Shown here piece after piece: positions 26,403 through 34,236 of a stretch of 64,000 nt of DNA; positions within the stretch are counted from its first letter, which is position 1; every line of letters starts with the position of its first letter. The position numbers and the translations under genes are program-made. The notes beneath the pieces were generated by a model. It did no database searches. It had not been told where the DNA came from and saw only the letters and a list, made by a program, of their open reading frames with translations. Source of the stretch: RBG-16-34-14 sp963798865 (GTDB lineage: Bacteria; Bacteroidota; Ignavibacteria; Ignavibacteriales; Ignavibacteriaceae); contig CAWCVZ010000008.1 of the NCBI GenBank assembly GCA_963798865.1, positions 31,856-95,855 of the forward strand. The letters run 5' to 3'.

Positions 26403-26622
26403 TTTATCTCATTTTAATTTTAAGTATTTTCTACGGAAACATCATTAGTACAAATACTAATAGTTTCACTAAACTTTAGTACATGTACTAATAAATAGTT
26501 GCCAAATATTAAGAATTTTTTTAATAATCAGAATTTGACAAAGAAAATTCTTAATTTCTATTGACAACTGAAAAGGGATCTTAACAAAGAATGTGTGAAT
26601 CTCTTTTAATACTATTTCAAAA
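26403..26622. repeat. Duplicated regulatory segment, copy 2 (live kinase promoter)
   Basis: Counterpart of 20755-20993. It carries the operator pair at 26445-26491, an AATCAGAATTTGACAAAG block and the first codons of the histidine kinase at 26591. The 5.6 kb between the copies holds the second surface-protein cluster, so the two clusters and their promoters may derive from one duplication. Confidence 0.8.
26445..26491. promoter_or_regulatory. Paired 7-2-7 palindromic operator (copy B)
   Basis: TTAGTAC-AA-ATACTAA at 26445-26460 and TTAGTAC-AT-GTACTAA at 26476-26491, centres 31 bp apart. It is 100 bases before the histidine kinase ATG and 97 bases before the decayed minus-strand gene, so it could serve both directions, including autoregulation of the kinase. 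Confidence 0.85.
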
Positions 26623-27829
26623 CGATGATGACCTTTCAAAATACTTAAATCATTTCCTCAATATTTACAATCCAATTTTTATTTCGATTGTAGTCTTTCT
26701 CATTATTCTAACCCTGATTTATCTTTCTTATAAGAAGGTATATAACCCACTATTGAAGAAACACAAAAGAGAGTATGAAGAATATGAAACCAACACTGCA
26801 AAACTTCTTGCGTTATTCTCCGAACTCGATCCAAATCCGATAATCAGAATTGATATTGAAGGTACAATAGTAAATCTTAATAAAACCGCTCAAAAGATAT
26901 TCAATAATGTAAAGATTAATAAAAGTAAGATTGATTCAATTATTACTAACATCGATTTTAATATTAAAGAGTCAATAAAAAAGGATGTGCAATTTGCAAT
27001 ACCCCAAAAAATAAGTGATAGATACTATGAAATAAACTTTCACGGGATATCATTCTTAAATATGGCACAACTATATTTTTGGGATGTAACGTTAAAAACA
27101 GAATATAATGAGCAGATGAATAGTTACCAGCAATTGCTTAAAAATACTTCTGTTCTTTTACAAAAAACAATTGATGAAGAACGAAACAAAATATCTCAGG
27201 CTTTACACGATTCGGTAAGTCAGAATTTACTTTTAATAAAATTAAATATTAGTAATTACAAAAAATTTATACCATTAGGGATTGATGAAACTGAATACCG
27301 GCATACACTTCAGATATTAGAATCCACTATTTCATACATTAGAGAGTTGGCACATAATCTAAAGCCTCCGAATCTTGATGAACTTGGATTGCTTACAATC
27401 ATCAAATCGATGTGTCGGAATGTTTCAAAGGAATCCGGATTGAAATATCAACTTAATCTTCCTGAAGATTCAGATGGATTATCAAGAGATTTGCAATTAT
27501 GTATTTATCGAATTATTCAGGAATCGCTTAACAACATAATACGATATGCAAAGGCAAATGAATTCACAATTAGTTTATCAGAAGACCATGACACAGCTTC
27601 GCTTTTCATCTCGGATGATGGAATCGGATTTAATCCTAGGAAATTACTCAATGATAAATATGTGTCCGATGGTTTAGGTATTATGAATATGCAGGAAAAT
27701 GTTGAGAGATTAAATGGAACTTTCCAGATTGATTCATCATTAAATCAAGGAACGAACATAATTATAACTTTCGCTATTAAAAATAAAAAAGATGAGACAA
27801 AATCAGAGTATAAGAATATTAGTAGCTGA
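26591..27829 (+). CDS. NarL-family sensor histidine kinase
   Basis: A 412-residue sensor kinase of the HisKA_3 type. One transmembrane helix at about 28-47 (FISIVVFLIILTLIYLSY), a linker coiled-coil, a PAS-like domain at about 72-170 (LDPNPIIRIDIEGTIVNLNKTA), the dimerisation/phosphoacceptor helix with ERNKISQALHDSVSQNL (His206), and a HATPase_c domain with N box (IIQESLNNIIRYAKA), DDGIGFN and GLGIMNMQENVERLNGTF. There is no periplasmic sensing domain, so the cue is probably membrane- or cytoplasm-borne. The response regulator starts inside its 3' end, and its own promoter carries the paired palindrome, pointing to autoregulation. Confidence 0.9.
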   Translation: MCESLLILFQNDDDLSKYLNHFLNIYNPIFISIVVFLIILTLIYLSYKKVYNPLLKKHKREYEEYETNTAKLLALFSELDPNPIIRIDIEGTIVNLNKTAQKIFNNVKINKSKIDSIITNIDFNIKESIKKDVQFAIPQKISDRYYEINFHGISFLNMAQLYFWDVTLKTEYNEQMNSYQQLLKNTSVLLQKTIDEERNKISQALHDSVSQNLLLIKLNISNYKKFIPLGIDETEYRHTLQILESTISYIRELAHNLKPPNLDELGLLTIIKSMCRNVSKESGLKYQLNLPEDSDGLSRDLQLCIYRIIQESLNNIIRYAKANEFTISLSEDHDTASLFISDDGIGFNPRKLLNDKYVSDGLGIMNMQENVERLNGTFQIDSSLNQGTNIIITFAIKNKKDETKSEYKNISS

Positions 27830-28473
27830 CGATCATTCGCTATTCAGACAGGGGGTTATCAGACTATTAAAGGATAGTAAAAAAATATTTGTTGTGGGGG
27901 AGGCAAAAAATGGTGAAGAATTTAATCTTGAAATATTTTAATTTGGCACCAGATTTAATAGTGGTAGATATTGCTATGCCGGGAATTTCAGGAATTGAAG
28001 CAGTTGAAAAAATTATAGCGAAAGATCCTAATGTAAAATCACTCTTCCTATCGATGTATGATGCCGAAGAATATGTCTATAAGGTTTTTAAAATAGGTGG
28101 ACTTGGTTTGGTTAATAAAAATATTTTGAATGAAGAACTCTTGCTTGCAATAGATAAAGTATATGAAGGCGATAAATACTTTGGAGCTAAATGGACTGAG
28201 GAAAGCCTTGAACAACTTTTGAATGATTATGAAGCAAGCCATAAAGAAAATAAATTAGATGAAACTAAACTTAATTTTAGAGAAGAGCAGGTGTTAAAGT
28301 GGATTGTTGAGGGAATAAAGAGTAAACAAATTGCAGATAAATTAAACTTAAGTAAAAAAAGTATTGATTATTACAGAGCTTCATTATTAAGAAAATTGAG
28401 CTTTAAGACCCAAGCAGAGTTAATAAAGTTTGGTATTGATTATTTTAATGCTAAAAATAAAAATTTAATCTAA
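27792..28473 (+). CDS. NarL/FixJ-type response regulator (one frameshift)
   Basis: Receiver plus LuxR-type HTH protein. From the ATG at 27792 the frame reads IRILVADDHSLFRQGVIRLL and VVGEAKNGEE, then stops; the next frame carries DLIVVDIAMPGISGIEAVE (the phosphoacceptor Asp), the KIGGLGLVNKN switch region and the C-terminal HTH (LNFREEQVLKWIVEGIKSKQ, ADKLNLSKKSIDYYRASLLRKL). Dropping one T from the TTTT run near 27,937 restores a single frame of about 226 residues. A start at 27889 would lose the acidic pocket and is rejected. It is the obvious partner of the preceding kinase and the best candidate to bind the TTAGTAC palindromes. Confidence 0.85.
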
Positions 28474-28496
28474 AATTCAAATATTTTTTAAATTGA

Positions 28497-28512
28497 TTAG
28501 TACAAGTACTAA
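28497..28512. promoter_or_regulatory. Single perfect 7-2-7 palindromic operator (copy C)
   Basis: TTAGTAC-AA-GTACTAA, a perfect palindrome, 24 bases after the response regulator stop and 101 bases before the ATG of the secreted protein at 28614. Only one copy is present here, unlike the other three sites. Confidence 0.8.
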
Positions 28513-28547
28513 ACACAAAATAAAGATTTTTCTATATATTTAATTTG

Positions 28548-28566
28548 ATGTGGGGGAATCCCACAT
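28548..28566 (+). other. 5' leader hairpin
   Basis: ATGTGGG-GGAAT-CCCACAT forms a 7 bp stem with a 5-base loop, 47 bases before the start of the secreted protein at 28614. There is no U-tract after it, so it is more likely a leader structure or a second regulatory palindrome than a terminator. Confidence 0.5.
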
Positions 28567-28613
28567 GAATAAAATCAAACTAAATATCAAAAATAATCCT
28601 AAGGGGTTTTGAA

Positions 28614-29048
28614 ATGGCACGATATACAAAATTTTTTCTTTTCCTTTTATTAACTCTTTTCTGTTATTCATCAATTTCGGGACAAGGACAATTATTCAGC
28701 AGAGAAGTTGCTAATCAGAAATTTGGGCCGATCCTGCAATCTGTTGATATACCGATAAGTACTTTTCTTATTTTTACAAATCAGTCCAACGTTAATCACT
28801 TGATGTTCAGGATTAGTAATAATCAGGCGATTATACTTGATGGTCAGAGAAATGTACTGTATCCGGCAGGGTCACAAGTTAATTCAGAAGATGTATTTAC
28901 GGTTTTCAGTATCTCTGTGATAAAAGAACTGTTATCAAACAGCAATGGATCATTTGTAAGCATTGAACAGAGGGCCGAAGTATTATCAATTTCATTTGAC
29001 CAGAAGACAATGGAGGTGGGGTCATTTTGTCCTCCAATTTGTCCATAG
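28614..29048 (+). CDS. Small secreted protein of unknown function
   Basis: A 144-residue exported protein: signal peptide FFLFLLLTLFCYSSISG, then a mature part of about 120 residues rich in beta strands (ISTFLIFTNQSNVNHLMFRI, QAIILDGQRNVLYPAGSQV). It ends in SFCPPICP, a short Cys-Pro tail with two cysteines. I do not recognise the family. GGGG and a weak purine stretch lie before the ATG. It sits directly behind the two-component genes under the perfect palindrome, so it is a strong candidate for the system's main output. Confidence 0.6.
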   Translation: MARYTKFFLFLLLTLFCYSSISGQGQLFSREVANQKFGPILQSVDIPISTFLIFTNQSNVNHLMFRISNNQAIILDGQRNVLYPAGSQVNSEDVFTVFSISVIKELLSNSNGSFVSIEQRAEVLSISFDQKTMEVGSFCPPICP

Positions 29049-29182
29049 ATGGATTTAGCATTACTATAATAATTGATATTTTTCAGTATTTGTCTGGATA
29101 TTTCCAATATTCAGACAATATAAAACCAGAATTTTCTATTTCTTCTTTATTCTTGGTTTATCAGACCCTATTAATTTAATTT

Positions 29183-29623
29183 GTGTTCAAGTATTTAATT
29201 TTAAACCGAGGTTTAATACATAGTATTGCTGCCCTTTTACTTTTTTATTCATTGAATTTCAGAGACAATTTGAAACTAAAGTTATCATATTCCGATGTTT
29301 TAGTTTTATTATTATTTATTGCTGCTACTTACTTTTTTATAGATTTAACTTACCTTGTTTTGATTATTCATTTTATTATTTTGGCTAAATTCCTGCAGAT
29401 AGTCATTATAGATGTTCATCAAAAAGCAGAATTAAATATTTTTTATTTACTCCTTACCTTTTATGAAATCTCTGTTTTAATTAAGATAGTGGAATTTCTA
29501 AATGGATCTAATTTGGGAGTACTCTTTTTCTATATTACTCTGGCTTTTGAAATTCTAATTGCCATCTTCTTCACAATTTTTAAAGAAAATAATCCGCGTC
29601 TGATACTAAAACTCAAATCATAA
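29183..29623 (+). CDS. Hypothetical multi-pass membrane protein
   Basis: A 146-residue, very hydrophobic protein with four to five predicted membrane segments (SIAALLLFYSLNF, VLVLLLFIAATYFFI, LTYLVLIIHFIIL, FFYITLAFEILIAIFF). It begins with a GTG codon; no good ribosome-binding site is seen. No family was recognised. It lies between the secreted protein at 28614 and the next operator pair at 29644. Confidence 0.5.
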   Translation: MFKYLILNRGLIHSIAALLLFYSLNFRDNLKLKLSYSDVLVLLLFIAATYFFIDLTYLVLIIHFIILAKFLQIVIIDVHQKAELNIFYLLLTFYEISVLIKIVEFLNGSNLGVLFFYITLAFEILIAIFFTIFKENNPRLILKLKS

Positions 29624-29643
29624 CCATGCTCAAATAAAAATCA

Positions 29644-29690
29644 TTAGTACAAGTACTAAAGTTTTTAAGAATTTTTAGTATAAGTACTAA
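29644..29690. promoter_or_regulatory. Paired 7-2-7 palindromic operator (copy D)
   Basis: TTAGTAC-AA-GTACTAA at 29644-29659 and TTAGTAT-AA-GTACTAA at 29675-29690, centres 31 bp apart, 67 bases before the DUF3892 gene. Same half-sites and spacing as copies A and B. Confidence 0.85.
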
Positions 29691-29757
29691 TGATAATTTC
29701 AAAACTAATCTTTACAATTAAGTCAAAAATTTTTATTAAACAAGAAGGTTACTGGCT

Positions 29758-30018
29758 TTGGCTGAACGAAGAGTAATGCAAAGTAAAAAGGATTTAAATG
29801 GAGATATCCTGTCTATTTGTAACCACGGCGAACATTGGTCACCGAAATCTAAGGACGATGCTATCAGTGAAATTGAAAACAATATTCATTCCTATTATGT
29901 GGTTGTCGGTAGGGAGAGAGTAGAGATTAAAATTGTTGAAGGAAGCATGGGTAAATATTTAAGGACTGATCCTGATAAGACCACAAGAAATAATCTTGAT
30001 GATTTACCGGATTGTTGA
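29758..30018 (+). CDS. DUF3892 domain protein
   Basis: An 86-residue protein that follows the DUF3892 pattern from end to end: MAERRV at the start, NGDILSICN, SPKSKDDAISEIENN (the 'sk.eai..i' helix), YYVVVGRERVEIKIVEG and the family-typical ending YLRTDPDKTTRNNLDDLPDC. The start is TTG at 29758 with AAGAAGG upstream; MAERRV fits other family members better than the internal ATG at 29776. DUF3892 proteins are common small accessory proteins of unknown function. It follows an operator pair and precedes a second related gene by four bases. Confidence 0.8.
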   Translation: MAERRVMQSKKDLNGDILSICNHGEHWSPKSKDDAISEIENNIHSYYVVVGRERVEIKIVEGSMGKYLRTDPDKTTRNNLDDLPDC

Positions 30019-30022
30019 ACAT

Positions 30023-30339
30023 ATGAATAATACACAAAAGTGGGCTGATTTTTTAATATCAGCCGTAAGGTATGAAGAGTTTTCTAATCATACTCAAATT
30101 ACCCACTTAAAGATACATTCTGACGACGGGATAAAGGTAAGTGGGGGGTCTACCTGGACAAGGGAAGAAGTAATTGCTGCACTTATGAACGGAAAGACTT
30201 TCATGACTATTTTCAAAGATATTAAAGGTGGCTGGCAAAAGGGTAAAGAAGTCCTTTTAAAAAAGAAAATGGCGAGTATATCATAACTGATGATAATAAG
30301 GTTTATACAGACTTATTGAATGGCGTACAGGAGTTATAG
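30023..30339 (+). CDS. Second DUF3892-like protein (one frameshift)
   Basis: Starts at ATG 30023, four bases after the first DUF3892 gene. It reads WADFLISAVRYEE, THLKIHSDDGIKVSGG, then WTREEVIAALMNGKTFMTIF and GGWQKGKEVLLKK, which matches a longer DUF3892-like variant. The frame then breaks at an A6 run near 30,262; one added A restores KENGEYIITDDNKVYTDLLN and a stop at 30,339. Function unknown. Tandem placement of two related small proteins under one operator suggests they act together. Confidence 0.65.
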
Positions 30340-30606
30340 TATTCAGAGAGACTTGGGTTAAAAATAAAGTTAATCCCTCTTTAATTAGAAAAGAAATACA
30401 GTAATGACTACTTCATAATTACTATAAGAAGTCATTTATTAAATGTGAGTTATGTACCGAAGGTGTGACAAGTTAGGATTTAAGAATAAATAATCTGTTC
30501 AGGATTTATTGAGAGCAGCTCTTAGATCTTAAATGTTTCAGTGAATAAATATCATTAATAGCTACCAAGCACAAAAGCATTTTTGAAAAAGAATCAGAAG
30601 GGTTAT

Positions 30607-30822
30607 ATGGAAAAAGCAAAAATTACAATTAAAAAATTATTTCTCATTTTAATTATCCTTCTGAGTGCTTCTCTTTCTTGTACAAAGACTGATGAAGTTA
30701 CAAACTCTTCCGGAGATTGCGTTAGAGTTGGAGCCATTTGTAATGATGGAACTAGATCGAATGCCACTGGTTCTGGTGCCTGTTCACATCACGGAGGTGT
30801 AAGGGAATGGATTTGTCAATAA
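30607..30822 (+). CDS. DUF3761-type small lipoprotein
   Basis: A 71-residue protein from the ATG at 30607 (GAAGGG upstream; an earlier in-frame codon at 30583 has no site). A lipobox LLSASLSC precedes a Cys-rich mature part: GAICNDGTRSNATGSGACSH, then HGGVREWIC. The pattern 'C.DGt.S......g.CS.HGGv..W.C' is DUF3761, a small extracytoplasmic domain probably stabilised by disulfides. The role is unknown. It belongs to a run of small exported or metal-binding proteins. Confidence 0.75.
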   Translation: MEKAKITIKKLFLILIILLSASLSCTKTDEVTNSSGDCVRVGAICNDGTRSNATGSGACSHHGGVREWICQ

Positions 30823-30879
30823 CTCTATAGAAATAAATTATGATTTGTTTCTTTACAAGTTATCCATGTAGGTTAGTAA

Positions 30880-31266
30880 ATGGGTCCTAACAAAAGCAAA
30901 GGTTTTACAATTGTTATTACTGTTCTCGTAGTAGTAGTTGTAATGATAATTATTTTTAATTATGGAACCATTGTAAAGACTATTTACCCTCCTGAACCGG
31001 TTATCGTGAGTCAGGATGTCAGCGATGAATCTTCAAGACTATTTGAATATAGTGCCAAAGTTCAAGCAGTAATTCGTAATGATGGCGGGGATGGAGACAT
31101 TGTTTTTGAAGCTACGGTTTATCAAGCTGGAAATTCCTGGACTAAATCAGTAAAGAAGCATTTTACCTCAAAAGAAACCGCTACAATGGAATTAGTTTTT
31201 GATGAGGTAAAACTACTAAATGGTAAAATACAAAGCTCAACAAGAGTTTATTCTTTTGGTAAATAA
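30880..31266 (+). CDS. Membrane-anchored FxLYD-like protein
   Basis: A 128-residue protein with one N-terminal membrane segment (FTIVITVLVVVVVMIIIFNYG) and a beta-sandwich-like ectodomain: YSAKVQAVIRNDGGDGDIVF, EATVYQAGNSWTKSVK and the strand end ATMELVFDEVKLL. The 'v.vIrNdG..gdi...a.v......' layout is that of FxLYD/CARDB-type domains, which bind ligands or partners outside the membrane. Start at ATG 30880. The family is a suggestion from pattern only. Confidence 0.6.
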   Translation: MGPNKSKGFTIVITVLVVVVVMIIIFNYGTIVKTIYPPEPVIVSQDVSDESSRLFEYSAKVQAVIRNDGGDGDIVFEATVYQAGNSWTKSVKKHFTSKETATMELVFDEVKLLNGKIQSSTRVYSFGK

Positions 31267-31295
31267 ACATTCATTATAGAACAATTGGAGATATC

Positions 31296-31535
31296 ATGAA
31301 AAAATTTAAATTACTTTCACTTCTTCTTATACTATCACTTATTTTAAGTGTGGGTGCAGTTCAACAACAAGAGACAAAATTTGTTGGAAGTAAAAAATCT
31401 GATAAGTACCATTACACCTGGTGTAGATGGGCACAGAAGATAAAATCTTCAAACCTTGTTACTTTTAATTCTGTGAAAGAAGCATTAGAGGCGGGGTATG
31501 TTGCTTGTAAGGTTTGTAGACCGCCAAAAAAATAA
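31296..31535 (+). CDS. Exported protein with Ada-like Cys motif
   Basis: A 79-residue protein: signal peptide KLLSLLLILSLILSVGA, then a mature part reading FVGSKKSDKYHYTWCRWAQK and AGYVACKVCRPPKK. The spacing 'G...S.kyHy..C.wa.k' plus 'gy.pC..C.pp' is the four-ligand zinc fold of the Ada DNA-repair N-terminal domain, here used in an exported protein, where it is often appended to nucleases or cell-surface proteins. GGAGATATC lies before the ATG. Confidence 0.75.
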   Translation: MKKFKLLSLLLILSLILSVGAVQQQETKFVGSKKSDKYHYTWCRWAQKIKSSNLVTFNSVKEALEAGYVACKVCRPPKK

Positions 31536-31573
31536 ACAAAATGTTTCATTAACAAATAAATAAGAGGTGTAAA

Positions 31574-31744
31574 ATGAGTAGAGTAACTCCATTTCATTCT
31601 AAAAAAGATTCCGATAGAAAAGTCTATCATGATAATAACAAATGCACAGAAGGGAATAATATCGAAAAAGAAAATCGTCAATCCGGGACTGATAATCGTC
31701 CTCTCTGTGAACATTGTAAACGTCTTGATGATGCTGGGCAGTAA
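31574..31744 (+). CDS. Small His/Cys-rich protein
   Basis: A 56-residue protein from ATG 31574 with AGAGG upstream. It reads VYHDNNKCTEGNNIEKENRQ and ends RPLCEHCKRLDDAG, giving His, Cys, Cys, His and Cys residues suited to binding one zinc ion. Proteins of this length and with these phrases are, in my recollection, a recurring small family in environmental bacteria without known function. The short gap to the Ada-like gene (38 bases) suggests one transcript. Confidence 0.65.
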   Translation: MSRVTPFHSKKDSDRKVYHDNNKCTEGNNIEKENRQSGTDNRPLCEHCKRLDDAGQ

Positions 31745-31808
31745 TTTAGCTCTGAAAAGACAAATGAGAATAGGTAACAAGTTAAATCCTTTTAAATTGG
31801 AAGTAATT

Positions 31809-31840
31809 AAAAACTCCTCAAGTCATTTTGAGGAGTTTTT
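31809..31840. terminator. Bidirectional terminator
   Basis: AAAAACTCCTCA and TGAGGAGTTTTT form a 7 bp stem flanked by A5 and T5, so it can end both the plus-strand gene at 31574 and the minus-strand gene at 31823, whose stop codon lies in the loop. Confidence 0.9.
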
Positions 31841-32011
31841 AATATGTCTTTTCACTTTAATAAATTTTGCCCCTTCGTCAGAGATCTTTTTGCAAATCAA
31901 ACACCAAATAATAGCCGATTCATTTTCTTGACAAGAGTCATCTCTGCCGTGGGGTGTTACTTTTTTACAAAAGTTACAATACTGGTCAAACCAATCTAAA
32001 TATCCTGACAT
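31823..32011 (-). CDS. Small zinc-ribbon protein
   Basis: A 62-residue protein starting at ATG 32011 (AAGGAGATAAAA upstream; a longer frame to 32044 has no site). The start MSGYLDWFDQYCNFCKKVTP followed by WCLICKK gives two CxxC pairs, a small zinc ribbon. The remainder is Lys-rich. It is the only minus-strand gene in this stretch and shares the bidirectional terminator with its convergent neighbour. No function is known to me. Confidence 0.65.
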   Translation of the reverse strand: MSGYLDWFDQYCNFCKKVTPHGRDDSCQENESAIIWCLICKKISDEGAKFIKVKRHIKNSSK

Positions 32012-32154
32012 TTTTATCTCCTTTTTTGAAATTACTGCTATCAATAATAAAGGACAAAATTAGTTTAGTAATGGAGGGATTAATTGCTTAAGAGGTACTT
32101 TAATTTATAAAGGAAATAAATCAATGTGAATTCATTTAGAAATGAAGTAGTAAA

Positions 32155-32310
32155 ATGTATAAGCCGCAGGGATTAAAAATCTCAGTTTTACCATACGAAA
32201 TCCTTTTCCAAAGTTCAAAAATCTTTATTCAATGTGATGGTGCATTGCATTCTGAATATACCAGGGGAGCTATTTCTATTCTGAATCAGGCAGGCCATTT
32301 GAACTCTTAA
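32155..32310 (+). CDS. Possible small protein in intergenic stretch
   Basis: The 300-base gap 32,045-32,352 holds a 51-codon frame from ATG 32155 (MYKPQGLKISVLPYEILF, ending HLNS). There is no clear ribosome-binding site and no recognisable domain. It is listed only so that the stretch is described; it may be noncoding. Confidence 0.2.
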   Translation: MYKPQGLKISVLPYEILFQSSKIFIQCDGALHSEYTRGAISILNQAGHLNS

Positions 32311-32352
32311 TTACTTATCAAAATTTATTATCTAAAAAATAAAGGAGGAATT

Positions 32353-33552
32353 ATGCGTGATATAGTACAAACATCTATGCAGCTTGATCAACTCAAATGT
32401 TATGATGAAGGTGACGGTTGGGGAAATGCAGAACCTTATCTTTGGACAGTATTTTTTAAAATTGATGGAACGACAGTTCGGTTGACCGATGAATTGAAGC
32501 TTTCTGGATCTGCTACAGTCATTACGACCCCAGGAAGTCATGGAAATCTTGGAACATCAGATGTAGATGAGGGAGATATTGTAACAATTCCGGATGCTAT
32601 TGGTTTTTGGTCAACAACTTTAACCCCCATACCTGTTCCTGCTTCGTTGAAAGCTTTAGGAATTGATGACTATCCGGCTGTAGCTGGCATTATTTGCATC
32701 CTAATGGAAGAAGATAATGTTAGCGATGATGGTGCTGAAGCTGGTCACGATGCTTTAAATATTGCAGTACATAATGCATTAAATGAAATTATCGCAACCA
32801 GAAGTATTTCAAACCAAGATATTACAGATCAAGAAATAGATTCATACTTAAGTGCAATAGAAAATGCAATAACTAATGCTATAAAGGATGAACAGAATTT
32901 TCTGGAAAATATTTGGAGTTGGTTGAATCCTGATGACAAAATAGGATCAAAAGTTTGGCAATTTACGCAAGATACACTACTGAATGATAATCCTACTGAA
33001 TTAAAAAAACGCTGGAAGAGTGAGGGTGATTGGGAAATTTTTGGACATATTGATACAAGTGTTTTATGCCCCGCCGATGCTGTTCAGTCTATAGTAGAAT
33101 TTTTTAATGAAGTGTTTGGCATTGATACTCGCCAAATGAGGGACTTCCGGGATAAAGAATTTTATAAATATAAGGGACTTCATCCTTGGTGGACTCTAAT
33201 TAAACGAAACACTCCTCAATTGGCTTCTATTTTAATGAAAGATAAAAATTTAAGAAAATCTGTAGTTATGTTGATGTCCGGAGTTAATGAAGCACTTAAA
33301 AATAGAAATAAAATAATTAATCCTAAAAATTGGAAAGCCGTTGAACAAATAATCACGAAGGTGAATGATTACAGTAATAGAAAATCTCGAATTGATTTAA
33401 GCCGGGCCCTTGACGTCATTCCTCATCTTCAGGGAAAAACAATTGATCAGATAATTCAGGTACTTTCTGCGGTTCAACCCGCTCGACATCCAAAATTAAA
33501 TAAAATAAGTAAAAAACTAAAACCAAAACGTTTAATGAAAAAACGAACTTGA
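32353..33552 (+). CDS. Hypothetical 399-residue protein
   Basis: Starts at ATG 32353 with AAAGGAGGAA upstream, an excellent site. The N-terminal 190 residues begin LDQLKCYDEGDGWGNAEPYL and contain GSHGNLGTSDVDEGDIVTIP and CILMEEDNVSDDGAEAGHDA. This has the look of a beta-rich C2-like or lectin-like domain with acidic loops that could bind calcium. The C-terminal half is helical and strongly basic, ending in a Lys/Arg cluster. There is no signal peptide. I do not recognise the family; a cytoplasmic effector or toxin-like role is possible but unsupported. Confidence 0.7.
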   Translation: MRDIVQTSMQLDQLKCYDEGDGWGNAEPYLWTVFFKIDGTTVRLTDELKLSGSATVITTPGSHGNLGTSDVDEGDIVTIPDAIGFWSTTLTPIPVPASLKALGIDDYPAVAGIICILMEEDNVSDDGAEAGHDALNIAVHNALNEIIATRSISNQDITDQEIDSYLSAIENAITNAIKDEQNFLENIWSWLNPDDKIGSKVWQFTQDTLLNDNPTELKKRWKSEGDWEIFGHIDTSVLCPADAVQSIVEFFNEVFGIDTRQMRDFRDKEFYKYKGLHPWWTLIKRNTPQLASILMKDKNLRKSVVMLMSGVNEALKNRNKIINPKNWKAVEQIITKVNDYSNRKSRIDLSRALDVIPHLQGKTIDQIIQVLSAVQPARHPKLNKISKKLKPKRLMKKRT

Positions 33553-33826
33553 GATAATTTAAATAATAATGAAACCATCAGAATTTCCTTGAGGGGTTTA
33601 TGGATTAGAGTTAGGATATTAATCGTAAAATTCGAATTAATGAAAGTAGGATTAGGAGACCGGGATTTACTTCCTTAAGAACCGAGTAACCGGGTACAGG
33701 GGAAATTCAAGCAAGAGCATTAGAATTTATTCATCTTACCTTTTTATCAACAAAAATAATATCGCTTTTCCTATATAAGCATTTGAAAAAACTCAAACAC
33801 AATAACTCTTATCAATAGATTACAAT

Positions 33827-34102
33827 ATGGAATTAAAAAAAGGTAATAAACATCATTTAACGAAAAGAGAAATAGAAATTTTGGTATTAATAGGAGAAGG
33901 GTTCAACAATAAGGAGTTGGCTAAAAGATTATTTATTTCTTTAAGGACAATAGAAGTACATAAAAATAATATTGTAAAAAAATTAAATCTTAAATCTGCA
34001 TCTGAATTACCTCATTATGTTATCCTTCACGAAAACAACTTAATACAAAATAATAAGGGGAAACCCTTATTGACTTTTTATAAAGTCCTGGATAGTATTT
34101 AA
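33827..34102 (+). CDS. Stand-alone LuxR-type HTH protein
   Basis: A 91-residue protein made of a GerE/LuxR HTH domain: LTKREIEILVLIGEGFNNKE, then AKRLFISLRTIEVHKNNIVKKL and the trailing helix SASELPHYVI. There is no receiver or ligand domain, so activity would follow expression. The 270-base gap before it holds no gene or clear motif. It precedes the amidoligase cluster by 135 bases and could be its regulator, but its own binding sites are unknown. Confidence 0.8.
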   Translation: MELKKGNKHHLTKREIEILVLIGEGFNNKELAKRLFISLRTIEVHKNNIVKKLNLKSASELPHYVILHENNLIQNNKGKPLLTFYKVLDSI

Positions 34103-34236
34103 TAGCCTTTCTAAATATTATCTTTATTCCTATATCCATTGCAATATGATGGATAGGTAGTTATTAGAGATAAAATTCATAGAGGTAAACTATAATTTAT
34201 ATGAAGAATAATTAGCAGAAATAAATAGGAAAGTTT

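Noticed and set aside
27889..28473. Response regulator starting at 27889
   Set aside because: It would lose the receiver's acidic pocket, which is present just upstream in another frame (ILVADDHSLFRQG). A one-base frameshift explains the sequence better.
29644..32044. Integron cassette array with attC sites
   Set aside because: Small genes with separate ribosome-binding sites suggested it, but no recurring attC-like inverted repeats and no integron integrase were seen; the repeated element is the 7-2-7 operator.
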